From: Orbaceae bacterium lpD02
GTDB taxonomy: Bacteria > Pseudomonadota > Gammaproteobacteria > Enterobacterales > Orbaceae
Direction of reading: 5' to 3'
Assembly (NCBI GenBank): GCA_036251875.1
Contig: CP133960.1
Span: 868,001-932,000 of the forward strand
DNA length: 64,000 nt
The notes beneath the pieces were generated by a model that was given only the letters and a program-made list of their open reading frames with translations, was not told where the DNA came from and made no database searches. The position numbers were made by a program, and so were the translations under genes. Positions 9,583-17,618 of this stretch are shown here, one piece after another (position 1 is the stretch's first letter; the number at the start of each line of letters is the position of its first letter).

Positions 9583-10056
9583 TTAATGAAATATATTTGT
9601 GACTTGAAAGTGCGGTTTATCATCTAAATTATTTTTATTATTCAATAGCTCACAGTTATATAGTTCACTGATAACTTGTAGCGCTTCCTCTTCTAAGCTC
9701 GCAAGTGAAAGACTAAATTGATTAAATGTTAAGCCTTCAGCTACATGCATAGCGTAAGAAAAAACCATTTTAGGCTCAGCATTATCGTTAACCTCTAGAT
9801 AAACTTTGGTCAAAAAAGTACTTTTATTAATCTGACTAAGCTCTCCCAATAAGGTTATTATTGCTGAAGCTTTAATCTCAGCGATAATCGATATGATTAG
9901 AATATCATCAATTAATTCAACTTTTGCATCATGCACACCTTCTATTTTCTGTAGATAAGAAAGGTGCAACGCAGAACAATTGTCACATTGATAAAATTCT
10001 ACATTTAATTTTCTAAGCCATTCGGCAATAGTGGATAGTTCAGAGATTATGATCAT
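9583..10056 (-). CDS. ybjN: YbjN family protein
   Basis: 157-residue cytosolic protein of the YbjN family, whose fold resembles type III secretion chaperones; in E. coli it affects motility and stress phenotypes by an unknown mechanism. The matching core is EFYQCDNCSALHLSYLQKIEGVHDAKVELID, broken here only by length limits, and the C-terminal LLNNKNNLDDKPHF region ends in a His as in E. coli. The ATG at 10056 is chosen from similarity to the family start; an upstream TTG at 10074 is in frame. The order grxA, ybjN, potFGHI is the same as in E. coli with ybjC, nfsA and rimK missing between grxA and ybjN, which supports the call. Confidence 0.88.
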   Translation of the reverse strand: MIIISELSTIAEWLRKLNVEFYQCDNCSALHLSYLQKIEGVHDAKVELIDDILIISIIAEIKASAIITLLGELSQINKSTFLTKVYLEVNDNAEPKMVFSYAMHVAEGLTFNQFSLSLASLEEEALQVISELYNCELLNNKNNLDDKPHFQVTNIFH

Positions 10057-10299
10057 AGTATGTAGAGAGAGCAAAATTTGTCGCTATACTAATAAAAGCG
10101 CTTTAATAAAGCAATAGCATTCACCTTTATCTATTTTATGATATATCGTGCTAATAATATTTATTAGAGTTTGTTTGATAGTCGTTGGTCGGTTATTTGT
10201 AATTGATAATTCACAATATTTTTATTCTGATTAATAACTTTGAAGCTGTTCACAATTGATAATTAATAGTCAGTATCTATTTAAACAACCACTATTAAC

Positions 10300-10330
10300 T
10301 ACTTCACTTTTTTTTTAAGTGAAGTATAGT
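10300..10330 (+). promoter_or_regulatory. grxA promoter overlapped by a perfect inverted repeat
   Basis: The ten-base arms TACTTCACTT (10300-10309) and AAGTGAAGTA (10317-10326) are exact complements around a run of seven T. A plausible sigma-70 promoter, TTCACT and TATAGT 16 bases apart, lies over the repeat, about 33 bases before the grxA start. A protein bound to the palindrome would cover the promoter. Confidence 0.45.
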
Positions 10331-10362
10331 AGTCAGCAGTTTTTAAAACAAAGAGGTGTTTA

Positions 10363-10635
10363 ATGTACGCAGTCATTTTTGGGCGACCTGGTTGTCCATA
10401 TTGTGTCAGAGCAAAAGAGTTAGCTGATAAGTTGTCACACGAAAGAGATGATTTTTCATATCGTTATGTTGATATTCATGCTGAAGGGATCACAAAAGAA
10501 GATTTATCTAAAAGTGTAGGCAAACCAGTTGAAACCGTCCCTCAAATTTTTATTGATGAAAAGCCAATCGGTGGGTGCACTGATTTCGAAGCCTATGCTA
10601 AAGAAAATTTAGGCTTATTTAAAGATCAAGAGTAA
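10363..10635 (+). CDS. grxA: Glutaredoxin 1
   Basis: Small cytosolic glutathione-dependent disulfide reductase, 90 residues, electron donor for ribonucleotide reductase and for resetting OxyR in enterobacteria. The active site CPYC is at residues 11-14 (FGRPGCPYCVRAKELA), followed by the GSH-binding ETVPQIFIDEKPIGG with the cis-Pro. The start ATG at 10363 has AGAGGTG upstream. It diverges from ybjN. A bidirectional hairpin follows. Confidence 0.96.
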   Translation: MYAVIFGRPGCPYCVRAKELADKLSHERDDFSYRYVDIHAEGITKEDLSKSVGKPVETVPQIFIDEKPIGGCTDFEAYAKENLGLFKDQE

Positions 10636-10653
10636 TAGCTTTATCGCCGATAA

Positions 10654-10683
10654 TAAAAAAGGGAGAATATTTTCCCTTTTTTA
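10654..10683. terminator. Bidirectional terminator between grxA and tsaB
   Basis: AAAAAAGGGA and TCCCTTTTTT flank a short loop at 10655-10682. Runs of A on the left and T on the right let it act for grxA on the plus strand and for tsaB on the minus strand. Confidence 0.85.
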
Positions 10684-11376
10684 TTACCTTCCTGGTAATT
10701 TTTTCCATGTAACGTCATTGCGTAAATATGTTGCCTCAACATTTTCTACAGCAATTAAATTACCATCCAAGTATTGCTGTTGCGCAATTATGAGCATATC
10801 CTCCGCTTTGGGTAATAAGCAATCACCATCTTTTAGACCTGTTAACATATTTGGATAGGTACTCCAACCTGTACCAGCATAGTAGGCAATATTTTCAGTA
10901 AAAGAAAAAGGCGCTAAGTAACTTGAAACGCGTTCAGGTTTAATAACGCATTCTTCAACGATTAGTTGAATATTGCCAGGCGCTGTAATTTGATAGGCAC
11001 CTAAATATACCTCCCCCATACGAGCATCAATGGCTGCAATAACTTTAGTTGCACCTTTTATTCTATGCGCGCCTTGAGCAAGTACAGCCAAAGTTGACAC
11101 TGCAATCAGTGGCTTGTCTAATCCCAAAGCAAGGCCCTGAGCAATCCCAATACCAATTCTAACACCGGTAAAACTACCTGGCCCCTTAGCAAAAGCGATT
11201 GCATCAATGTTTGATAAAGAACAATTAGCTTGTTTTAATAAACTATCAATCATCGGTAAGATTTGTTTAGTATGGTCTCTCTGAGAAATAACAAAGTCAC
11301 TACTCACTTGATTATTAAATATCAATGCTACAGAACATGCTTCTGTTGATGTATCTATCGCTAATATATTGGTCAT
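10684..11376 (-). CDS. tsaB: tRNA threonylcarbamoyladenosine biosynthesis protein TsaB
   Basis: Partner of TsaD in the complex that places threonylcarbamoyl on A37 of ANN-decoding tRNAs, 230 residues. It shows the ASKHA-fold start NILAIDTSTEACSVAL, the DHTKQILPMID segment and AFAKGPGSFTGVRIGIG, all diagnostic. The ATG at 11376 is chosen because it matches family length and has AAGAG eight bases upstream; an in-frame codon at 11403 would run into yoaA. It lies 26 bases after the yoaA stop, an arrangement conserved in enterobacteria. Confidence 0.95.
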   Translation of the reverse strand: MTNILAIDTSTEACSVALIFNNQVSSDFVISQRDHTKQILPMIDSLLKQANCSLSNIDAIAFAKGPGSFTGVRIGIGIAQGLALGLDKPLIAVSTLAVLAQGAHRIKGATKVIAAIDARMGEVYLGAYQITAPGNIQLIVEECVIKPERVSSYLAPFSFTENIAYYAGTGWSTYPNMLTGLKDGDCLLPKAEDMLIIAQQQYLDGNLIAVENVEATYLRNDVTWKKLPGR

Positions 11377-11402
11377 AATATTACTCTTAAAAAATGTTAT
11401 CA

Positions 11403-13307
11403 TTACTTCTTTGTTAAAAGAAAATCCGTGACTTTATCGACACTTCGAGTTCTTGGTGAAGGAGGCAAGCTATTCATAAAGACAGCACCATAAGGTCTCA
11501 TGACTAACCGGTTGTCACAGATAATAATTGCTCCCCGATCCTGATGATGACGGATTAATCGCCCAACCCCTTGCTTTAGGGTTATCACCGCTTCAGGGAT
11601 CTGTATATCATTAAATGGCTCACCACCTTGCAATAAACAATCTTCAATCCGCGCTTTCATTAAAGGTTCATCGGGCGAGGTAAAAGGCAGTTTGTCGATA
11701 ATAACACATGATAAAACATCACCACGCATATCAATACCCTCCCAAAAACTACTGGTTGCGACTAATAATGCATTACCTTTGTCAACGAACTGTTCTAATA
11801 GTTCTGTTTTGCTCGTTTCACCTTGAACTAAAACTGGCAATAATGTTTTCTCTTTAAATAGTCTAGCAAGCTCATTCATAATCATATATGACGTGCATAA
11901 AAAGAAACATCTCCCCCGGTTGGCTTCTATCAATGGTAATAATATGTCAACCAGTTTACTGGCAATATTTTTATCGTTGGGCGATGGGATATATCTTGGC
12001 ACACAAAATATAGTTTGATTTGCATAATCAAATGGGCTTTCTAAAATTAAGGATGCTGCTTGCGTTAATCCTAAACGTTTAGTGAAATAATCTAAATTAT
12101 TATTCACTGATAGCGTTGCTGAAGTAAAAATCCACGCCCCTTTTCTTTCTGCCATTAGCTCAGTAAACTTATCGGTAATTGATAATGGGGTTATTGCAAG
12201 GCTAAAATGATTACCGATACATTCATACCAATAACTAAACCCTGTTACCGTTAAATTTAATAGCCGCGATAATAATGTTTGGTATTGATTTACTCGCTCA
12301 AAACAGTTGTCTAGAGTAGATGAGCGACCAATATTTAATTGCAATACCTCTTGGCTGAAAACCAGCGCACTTTTTAAATAGTCAATCTCTGCCCTAACTA
12401 ATGAGTTATGCAATAAATCCCTCAAATTACCTTTAAGACTAATATTACCTATTGCAATACGTAAATCCTGAGTGCACTTGAGTAATTTATCTGCACATTT
12501 TTGTAACTGCGCAGTGTCGCGAAATTCCGTATGGTAGCAAAGTGATATCTCTTTAGCTAAGTCAAAGAGCTGACGACTATCTAATTGTTGACCAAAATAT
12601 TGGCATGCTAAATCGGGAAACTGGTGTGCTTCATCAAAAATTAATACATCAGCCTGAGGAATTAACTCGCCAAACCCAGTATCTTTCACTACGATATCAG
12701 CAAGAAACAAATGGTGATTAACAACAACAATATCAGCATTAAGTGCCCGCCTTCTTGCTTTAACTACATAACAATCGTCGAATTGAGGGCACTCACTTCC
12801 AAGGCAACTATCATTGGTGCTTGTTAAAATAGGCCATATAGGACTGTTCTCTGTTACAACAGAACAACGACTGATATCCCCATCTTGGGTTTTAATCGAC
12901 CATTGCTTCACACGAGTTAAATCGACTTGCATTGTTTTAGACAATTCGCCACCAGCACCATTATTATGAGCCAGCCTTTCCAAACAAAGATAATTAGAAC
13001 GACCTTTTAATAACGCAATTTTACCGGAAAACTCTAAGGCCTTTTTGATAATAGGCAAATCTTTACTATAAAGTTGATCTTGAAGATTTTTTGAACCCGT
13101 TGAAATAATAACTTTTTTACCGCAACGTAAAGCAGGCACTAAATAAGCAAAAGTTTTACCTGTTCCCGTACCAGCCTCAACAACTAGTGGTAAGTTATGC
13201 TCAATGGCGCGCCTAACTTCTGCTGCCATTTTTTGTTGAGCATCTCTAGGCGTAAAATCTTTTATCACCTTAGCCAGCAAACCATTAGGAGCGAAGTCAT
13301 CAACCAC
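11403..13307 (-). CDS. yoaA: DinG-family ATP-dependent helicase YoaA
   Basis: Superfamily 2 iron-sulfur helicase of the XPD/DinG type, 634 residues, linked in E. coli to repair of stalled replication with HolC. Walker A is VEAGTGTGKTFAYL (about residues 42-50) and the DEAH box is DVLIFDEAHQFPD. The Fe-S cluster cysteines are visible in SNYLCLERL, DSCLGSECPQFDDC. The C-terminal helicase motifs include ATSSFWEGIDMRGD and QGVGRLIRH. The GTG start at 13307 gives MVDDFAPNG, matching E. coli MTDDFAPDG. It is upstream of tsaB in the same transcription unit. Confidence 0.95.
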   Translation of the reverse strand: MVDDFAPNGLLAKVIKDFTPRDAQQKMAAEVRRAIEHNLPLVVEAGTGTGKTFAYLVPALRCGKKVIISTGSKNLQDQLYSKDLPIIKKALEFSGKIALLKGRSNYLCLERLAHNNGAGGELSKTMQVDLTRVKQWSIKTQDGDISRCSVVTENSPIWPILTSTNDSCLGSECPQFDDCYVVKARRRALNADIVVVNHHLFLADIVVKDTGFGELIPQADVLIFDEAHQFPDLACQYFGQQLDSRQLFDLAKEISLCYHTEFRDTAQLQKCADKLLKCTQDLRIAIGNISLKGNLRDLLHNSLVRAEIDYLKSALVFSQEVLQLNIGRSSTLDNCFERVNQYQTLLSRLLNLTVTGFSYWYECIGNHFSLAITPLSITDKFTELMAERKGAWIFTSATLSVNNNLDYFTKRLGLTQAASLILESPFDYANQTIFCVPRYIPSPNDKNIASKLVDILLPLIEANRGRCFFLCTSYMIMNELARLFKEKTLLPVLVQGETSKTELLEQFVDKGNALLVATSSFWEGIDMRGDVLSCVIIDKLPFTSPDEPLMKARIEDCLLQGGEPFNDIQIPEAVITLKQGVGRLIRHHQDRGAIIICDNRLVMRPYGAVFMNSLPPSPRTRSVDKVTDFLLTKK

Positions 13308-13499
13308 GAATATACCTACCTATCAAATTAATTGCATCATTATGCCTGATTATTGTTGAAATAGAAAATAGAGACTTATCAAACCAAACAATAGTAAAAT
13401 ATAGCTAATTTAATCTGGTTCAATTAAATTTTAATGACATACATCAAAATTTTATTTAAAAAGTATTTAAAACTTGCTTGCAATTAAACCTATCATATT

Positions 13500-13613
13500 C
13501 ATATGTAAAAACGATTATCCTTAGTGGAATAATTAAATTATTCTCTTAATTGGAATACATTCTATTCCTTTTTTTTCATCATATTGCCCAATGTTTATAT
13601 TGGGCCTTTTTTT
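13500..13613 (+). ncRNA. Candidate small RNA upstream of the IS407-like element
   Basis: A strong rho-independent terminator closes a roughly 100-base AT-rich stretch containing two further hairpin-forming repeats and no ORF. Possible promoter elements (TTGCTT and TATTCA, 16 bases apart, near 13474-13501) lie just before it. I do not recognise a known RNA family. It could equally be the 3' end of a gene removed when the adjacent IS inserted. Confidence 0.3.
13586..13613 (+). terminator. Strong orphan terminator
   Basis: GCCCAAT, loop GTTTAT, ATTGGGC, then C and a run of T (13606-13613). Orientation is plus strand, while yoaA upstream is on the minus strand. Confidence 0.8.
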
Positions 13614-13664
13614 GATATTAGATTAATTTATCTTAATTATAAACCAAGGGTAATCCTCCCATTT

Positions 13665-14519
13665 TTAATGGAAGCTAGGGGTAGAATTTTGCAATTGTAT
13701 TAATTTAAGTTTTTGTATAGGTGTAATTCCACCAATTCCCATATTAGGTCTTTCATGATTATATGTCCACAACCAGCGGGTCGCTTTATCTTGTAATTCA
13801 GTAATATCACGGTAAATGTAATGACTTAGCCAATCATAGCGAACAGTCCGATTAAAACGTTCAATATAGGCATTTTGCTGTGGATTACCTGGCTGGATAA
13901 AGCATAATGTTATTTTGTTCTTTTTAGCCCAACTCGCTAATTGATAACTGATATATTCAGGCCCATTATCACAGCGAATCGATTTCGGCTTTCCTCTCCA
14001 TTCGATAATTTGATTTAACGACCTAATGACACGCGCTGCTGGTAACGAAAAATCAACATCAATTGTTAAGCCTTCTCGGTTAAAATCATCAATGACATTA
14101 AACAGGCGACAACACCTGCCATCAGCTAACTGGTCATGCATAAAATCCATTGACCAACATTCGTTCATATTTTTAGGTGTCGATAAGGGCTCCGGCTTTT
14201 CTCTTTTTAAACGCTTACGAGGTTTGATGCGTAAGTTAAGCGATAATTCACAGTAAATGCGATAAACCCGTTTATGATTCCAAGTATGACCTTTCACATT
14301 GCGTAAATATAAAAAACACAAACCAAATCCCCAATTTCGTTGTCGCTCTGTTAATTCAATTAAATGCTCAGCAATGATTTGGTTTTCGGTTATTAATATA
14401 GGTTCATAACGATAACAGGTTTCACTAACACAAAATGTTCGACAGGCTTGTGAAACCGCCATTCTATTTTGTTTGACGACCTCTTTAGCTAACATTTTTC
14501 GCTCAGAAGCCTTTACCAC
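13665..14519 (-). CDS. IS407-like transposase OrfB (DDE catalytic domain)
   Basis: 284 residues with an integrase core. DDE residues are visible as [10 protein letters not shown] (D), [11 protein letters not shown] (D) and [15 protein letters not shown] (E). The N-terminal part is the HTH_21-type region common to IS3 OrfB. The frame opens with GTG at 14519, inside the AAAAAAG run at 14525-14519 where OrfA lies in the A_AAA_AAG register. A -1 slip there would join OrfA residue AMAKK directly to VKASERK, giving the usual OrfAB transposase. All key residues are present, so the element may be active. Confidence 0.92.
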   Translation of the reverse strand: MVKASERKMLAKEVVKQNRMAVSQACRTFCVSETCYRYEPILITENQIIAEHLIELTERQRNWGFGLCFLYLRNVKGHTWNHKRVYRIYCELSLNLRIKPRKRLKREKPEPLSTPKNMNECWSMDFMHDQLADGRCCRLFNVIDDFNREGLTIDVDFSLPAARVIRSLNQIIEWRGKPKSIRCDNGPEYISYQLASWAKKNKITLCFIQPGNPQQNAYIERFNRTVRYDWLSHYIYRDITELQDKATRWLWTYNHERPNMGIGGITPIQKLKLIQLQNSTPSFH

Positions 14520-14779
14520 TTTTTTGCCATTGCCTCCTGTATCACTTCTGCTTTAAGACGTTCTTCTGCATACATTTTTTTGAGCCGACGATTTTCATCT
14601 TCTAGCTCTTTCATTCTAGCCATTAACGATGCATCCATGCCACCGTATTTCGCTCGCCATTTATAGAATGTTGAAGTAGCCATTCCATGCTCTCGGCATA
14701 ATTCGGGTACGGGAACACCATTTTCGGCTTGTTTTAATATATTGAGTATTTGATTGTCTGTGAAAGTCATTTTTTTCAT
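14513..14779 (-). CDS. IS407-like transposase OrfA
   Basis: 88-residue helix-turn-helix protein of the IS407 subgroup: [18 protein letters not shown], then [19 protein letters not shown] and a leucine-zipper-like [18 protein letters not shown]. It binds the IS ends and fuses to OrfB by frameshifting. GGAG lies seven bases upstream of the ATG at 14779. It overlaps OrfB by seven bases. Confidence 0.93.
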   Translation of the reverse strand: MKKMTFTDNQILNILKQAENGVPVPELCREHGMATSTFYKWRAKYGGMDASLMARMKELEDENRRLKKMYAEERLKAEVIQEAMAKKW

Positions 14780-14849
14780 ATTTTTCTCCGAATATTATAG
14801 TAAGAGAAAATTCTACTTTTGAATCCTATTATTTTTAGGGGGGATTACC

Positions 14850-15250
14850 ATTCAGTGTGTAACACACTCAAAAATGCCTTATTCCGTCGCCAGTTTCCAA
14901 AAGGCGTGTTACTCCATAGTGACCGAGGAAGCCAATATTGTAGTGGTGATTTTAAGCGATTAGTGTTGCGGCATGGACTTAGCCAAAGTATGAGTAGAGC
15001 AGGAAATTGTTGGGATAATGCGGTTGCTGAAAGCTTTTTTCATACGTTAAAAACGCACATTATTCATGATTGTGATTACAAAACACGGGAGGATGCAAAT
15101 AAAGCACTATTTGAATACATTGAAATCTATTATAATCGAGTTCGTCGCCATTCAACTAATGGTTGGATATCGCCAGAACAATATGAAAAGCAGTACTACC
15201 TAAATAACACATTTATAGAGGCAAGCACTGTCTAATATTTTGGCGAGGAT
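14850..15250 (+). pseudogene. 3' remnant of an IS3-family transposase cut by the IS407-like element
   Basis: The C-terminal part of an OrfB-type transposase is readable: VLLHSDRGSQYCSGDF (second catalytic Asp), SMSRAGNCWDNAVAESFF (catalytic Glu) and YYNRVRRHSTNGWISPEQYE near the end, stop at 15233-15235. The first catalytic Asp region is missing. The other half is not found left of 13649, so sequence was lost. An ORF that appears to start at 14819 reads from the IS407-like end and is not a real start. A more decayed copy of the same transposase end is at 24366-24607. Confidence 0.85.
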
Positions 15251-15305
15251 TATCTGCAAATTCTCGTTTAAATTCGCTATTTAATTGCCGTATCATTGGA
15301 ATATA

Positions 15306-15338
15306 TCCTTAGCGGAGATGTTATCATACCGCTAAGGA
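15306..15338. repeat. Perfect 10-bp inverted repeat beside IS debris
   Basis: TCCTTAGCGG (15306-15315) and CCGCTAAGGA (15329-15338) are exact complements around 13 bases, with outer partial pairing of ATTGGA and TCCAAT. Ten bases further a 16-base palindrome TAACAGTATACTGTTA occupies 15348-15363. They lie between the IS remnant and the last glycan gene and could be a terminator-like or IS-derived structure. Confidence 0.6.
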
Positions 15339-15409
15339 TCTCTCCAATAACAGTATACTGTTACAACCATCGGTGACTTAATAGTTTAAATATAAAATTG
15401 AAACCATTC

Positions 15410-16369
15410 TTAAACCATAATCTTGCAAAGAAAATATAATAGCAATAATTTAATCGATTTAATTTTACTAAAATTTTTTATTCTTTTTGAATATACTCTG
15501 ATTCGGCTTATATTCGGTACCAATTTTAATTTATCCTTGCACCAAGGGGTTTGCTCTAATTCTTTTTTATATCTTTCAGTCATAAATAACCGAAACCATG
15601 GCTTATCTACCCCAAGATAATGTATTATTAGCGACTCTGTATTTAAAACATCTCCATCTTTTTCATAATTACTCAGTTCAAATTGAACGTTATATTTACA
15701 ACTAATATAATGGATATTATTATATAATAGGATATTTAAAACATCTTGATCAGGAATTAAAAAATTTTTATCAGATAAAAGTTCTAATGCTTTTTTAGTA
15801 ATATTACTATCACACCACTTTTTTGTATTGATTACCATAACACCAGAATTAAAATATTTTCTTGTTGGGAAAACAAGTCTTTTGGCATGTTTTTCTGACT
15901 CTATATCAACAACAGCTGAAATGATAGTATTCTCAAAGCTATTTATGTGTAATAAGTCTATTAAGTTTTTTGTAATCAAAGTATCACTATCAATGTATAT
16001 TATTGTTGCGCATTCTTCTTTTAAAATCTCTGGTGTAATTATTCGTAATGATGCAGATAAAGGTAGTTTTGTTTTATTATTTTTATTTATATTAATTTCA
16101 TCATTTATATAATATATAGTTAAAGAGACATGATCGTTTGTACTAATAGCATCAAAAAATTTGGTTCTATTCACCTCAGATAAAGAGAGAACAAATAAGT
16201 GGATAGATATATTAATATCTTTATTATTTTTCATTAATGAATGGATAGAAACTCCAGCGGCGAGGCTATAATTATTATCAATGCAATAAACTACATCTAT
16301 CTGCTCATTTAGTTTTTGGGATGATAATTTAAGTCTAAGTTTATTTTTTATTAGATAGTTGTATTTCAT
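15410..16369 (-). CDS. Family 8 glycosyltransferase
   Basis: 319-residue GT8 (GT-A fold, metal-dependent, retaining) enzyme, the group that includes LPS core glucosyl/galactosyltransferases WaaI/WaaJ. Diagnostic segments are IDVVYCIDNNYSLAAGVSI at the start, IIYIDSDTLITKNL with the DxD metal site, YFNSGVMVINTKKW and IPDQDVLNILL. The start ATG at 16369 has AAGG upstream; the frame extends to 16459 but that part reads through a small IS-end element and gives unrelated residues. It is the last gene of the minus-strand glycan cluster. The acceptor and sugar are unknown; UDP-galactose, UDP-glucose or UDP-xylose are all plausible donors from the neighbours. Confidence 0.9.
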   Translation of the reverse strand: MKYNYLIKNKLRLKLSSQKLNEQIDVVYCIDNNYSLAAGVSIHSLMKNNKDINISIHLFVLSLSEVNRTKFFDAISTNDHVSLTIYYINDEININKNNKTKLPLSASLRIITPEILKEECATIIYIDSDTLITKNLIDLLHINSFENTIISAVVDIESEKHAKRLVFPTRKYFNSGVMVINTKKWCDSNITKKALELLSDKNFLIPDQDVLNILLYNNIHYISCKYNVQFELSNYEKDGDVLNTESLIIHYLGVDKPWFRLFMTERYKKELEQTPWCKDKLKLVPNISRIRVYSKRIKNFSKIKSIKLLLLYFLCKIMV

Positions 16370-16429
16370 CGTCCAACCTTTGTAACTTAATTTATTGTTG
16401 ATTTTATCATCGACGATAAAAAAATAAAA

Positions 16430-16491
16430 GGTAATCGGCAAGCCACAACAACATCCCACGTCGAACTTCCATTAAAAATGGGAGGATTACC
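16430..16491. repeat. 62-bp IS-end-like element bounded by GGTAATC/GATTACC
   Basis: The segment starts GGTAATCGGC and ends GAGGATTACC. Its right 26 bases (16466-16491) are the exact reverse complement of the left end of the IS407-like element (13649-13674); beyond that the sequences differ. It may be a solo IS end or a very small non-autonomous derivative. Confidence 0.65.
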
Positions 16492-16516
16492 AGAGTTCCA
16501 TAAAAAGAAACTTAGG

Positions 16517-17494
16517 TTAAATTAAGTTAACTTTTTTTCGATAAATTAATTTTACCAATACCCAAAGGGGTTTACAGCCTGATTCTATAATTATCCTCCG
16601 CGTTCTAGCATACTTTCGAGGAATATGAGAGAGTGCATCAGGGGAATAAGTTAAAAATTTATCATTAATTAAACTCTGAATATCTTGATAACGCCCCGCT
16701 AATAATAAAATCCAAAGTAATCTCAGTTTATAATAGATAATTTTAGCTTCAATAAATATGATTACATCTTTTCTATCTTGGTTTTGATAAGTGGTTTTTA
16801 TTATATGCTCTAGTGTTTGCCAAGCTAAAAGGTCATTTAGATAATCAAGCTTGGTCCAAGCGCCACGCATTATTGAACCATCTCGGTGGGTATAGCAGTA
16901 TAGGTATTCAGGCACGCTAAAAGCATCAGTTAAACAAAATAGTGTACAGATAAATAAGATATCCTCACCAGTCCTAAGATTAATGTTGAATCTTAGTTGG
17001 TGTTCATTTAAAAACTTCCGTCTAATTAGCAGGCAACCAACGTGTAATAATGATTTATGCGTTAAATAACCGGCTAAATTAGCATGTTCACGAAAATCGT
17101 TAGTTTTTAATTGTATTCCTTTACTCGATAAATCCATATTACCGGTGTAGATAACATTACCTTGCGTTTCTTGCTGCCGTTTTATCATTTTTGTCAGAAA
17201 AGAGATATCCCAACTATCATCACTATCAATGAAAGCAATAAAATCACCCGTAGCATGATTAATTCCCGTATTACGAGCTGCCGAAATGCCTTGATTAAGT
17301 TGAGAAATGATGTGAAGTCGAGGTTCTTTTTTCTGCATATCAAATAATATTTTTTGAGTTTGATCAGTTGAACCATCATTAACAGCAATGATTTCCATGT
17401 TTGAATAAGTTTGATTGAATACTGATGTTAATGTTGCTGCTAAATATTTTTCGGCATTATATACGGGAATAATGATAGATATCAGATATTTCAT
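16517..17494 (-). CDS. Family 2 glycosyltransferase
   Basis: 325-residue inverting GT2 enzyme. The N-terminal GT-A domain (about 1-220) begins SIIIPVYNAEKYLAATL, with the nucleotide-binding AVNDGSTDQTQKIL and the metal motif FIAFIDSDDSWD near residue 94. RTGEDILFICTLF holds the likely catalytic Asp-type ED motif. The remaining 100 residues are alpha-helical and basic, ending RKKVNLI, suggesting peripheral membrane association. It sits 124 bases after the DUF4422-GT2 gene on the same strand and has a weak ribosome binding site. Donor and acceptor unknown. Confidence 0.9.
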   Translation of the reverse strand: MKYLISIIIPVYNAEKYLAATLTSVFNQTYSNMEIIAVNDGSTDQTQKILFDMQKKEPRLHIISQLNQGISAARNTGINHATGDFIAFIDSDDSWDISFLTKMIKRQQETQGNVIYTGNMDLSSKGIQLKTNDFREHANLAGYLTHKSLLHVGCLLIRRKFLNEHQLRFNINLRTGEDILFICTLFCLTDAFSVPEYLYCYTHRDGSIMRGAWTKLDYLNDLLAWQTLEHIIKTTYQNQDRKDVIIFIEAKIIYYKLRLLWILLLAGRYQDIQSLINDKFLTYSPDALSHIPRKYARTRRIIIESGCKPLWVLVKLIYRKKVNLI

Positions 17495-17618
17495 AATTTG
17501 CTAAATATTAAAATAATTTCACCTTTCTAGTATAGCATGTATATGGTTAATAGGGTAATCTCTTACAACGCTATTTATAAAAGACTACCATTGCTACGGA
17601 AGATTATGATTTAAATAT

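Larger units (their letters stand above)
13308..13648. other. Region upstream of yoaA, no protein gene
   Basis: No coding sequence is supported. Contains an excellent plus-strand terminator at 13586-13613 with no plus-strand protein gene in front of it, preceded by two small inverted repeats (GAATAAT/ATTATTC near 13532-13548 and GGAATA/TATTCC near 13551-13566). See the candidate RNA entry. The right boundary is the end of the IS407-like element. Confidence 0.6.
13649..14849 (-). mobile_element. IS3-family (IS407-like) insertion sequence, apparently intact
   Basis: About 1.2 kb. The left end reads GGTAATCCTCCC from 13649 and the right end, read inward on the minus strand, GGTAATCCCCCC from 14849; an inner block GTAGAATTTT is shared 32-36 bases in. 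Both overlapping transposase frames are open. No 4-base target duplication is seen (CAAG left, ATTC right), so a deletion or recombination beside the element is likely. It interrupts an older IS3-family transposase whose 3' part remains at 14850-15250. Confidence 0.85.

Noticed and set aside
13645-14853. Target duplication of the IS407-like element
   Set aside because: The four flanking bases differ (CAAG and ATTC), so no duplication can be claimed.
15213-15296. 27-codon minus-strand frame starting MIRQLNSEFKREF, like an OrfA start
   Set aside because: Too short, overlaps the end of the transposase remnant, and resemblance to transposase N-termini is only a few residues.
16370-16459. Longer start of the GT8 glycosyltransferase
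   Set aside because: The extra 30 residues are read from the 62-bp IS-end element and do not match the family; ATG 16369 has a good ribosome binding site.
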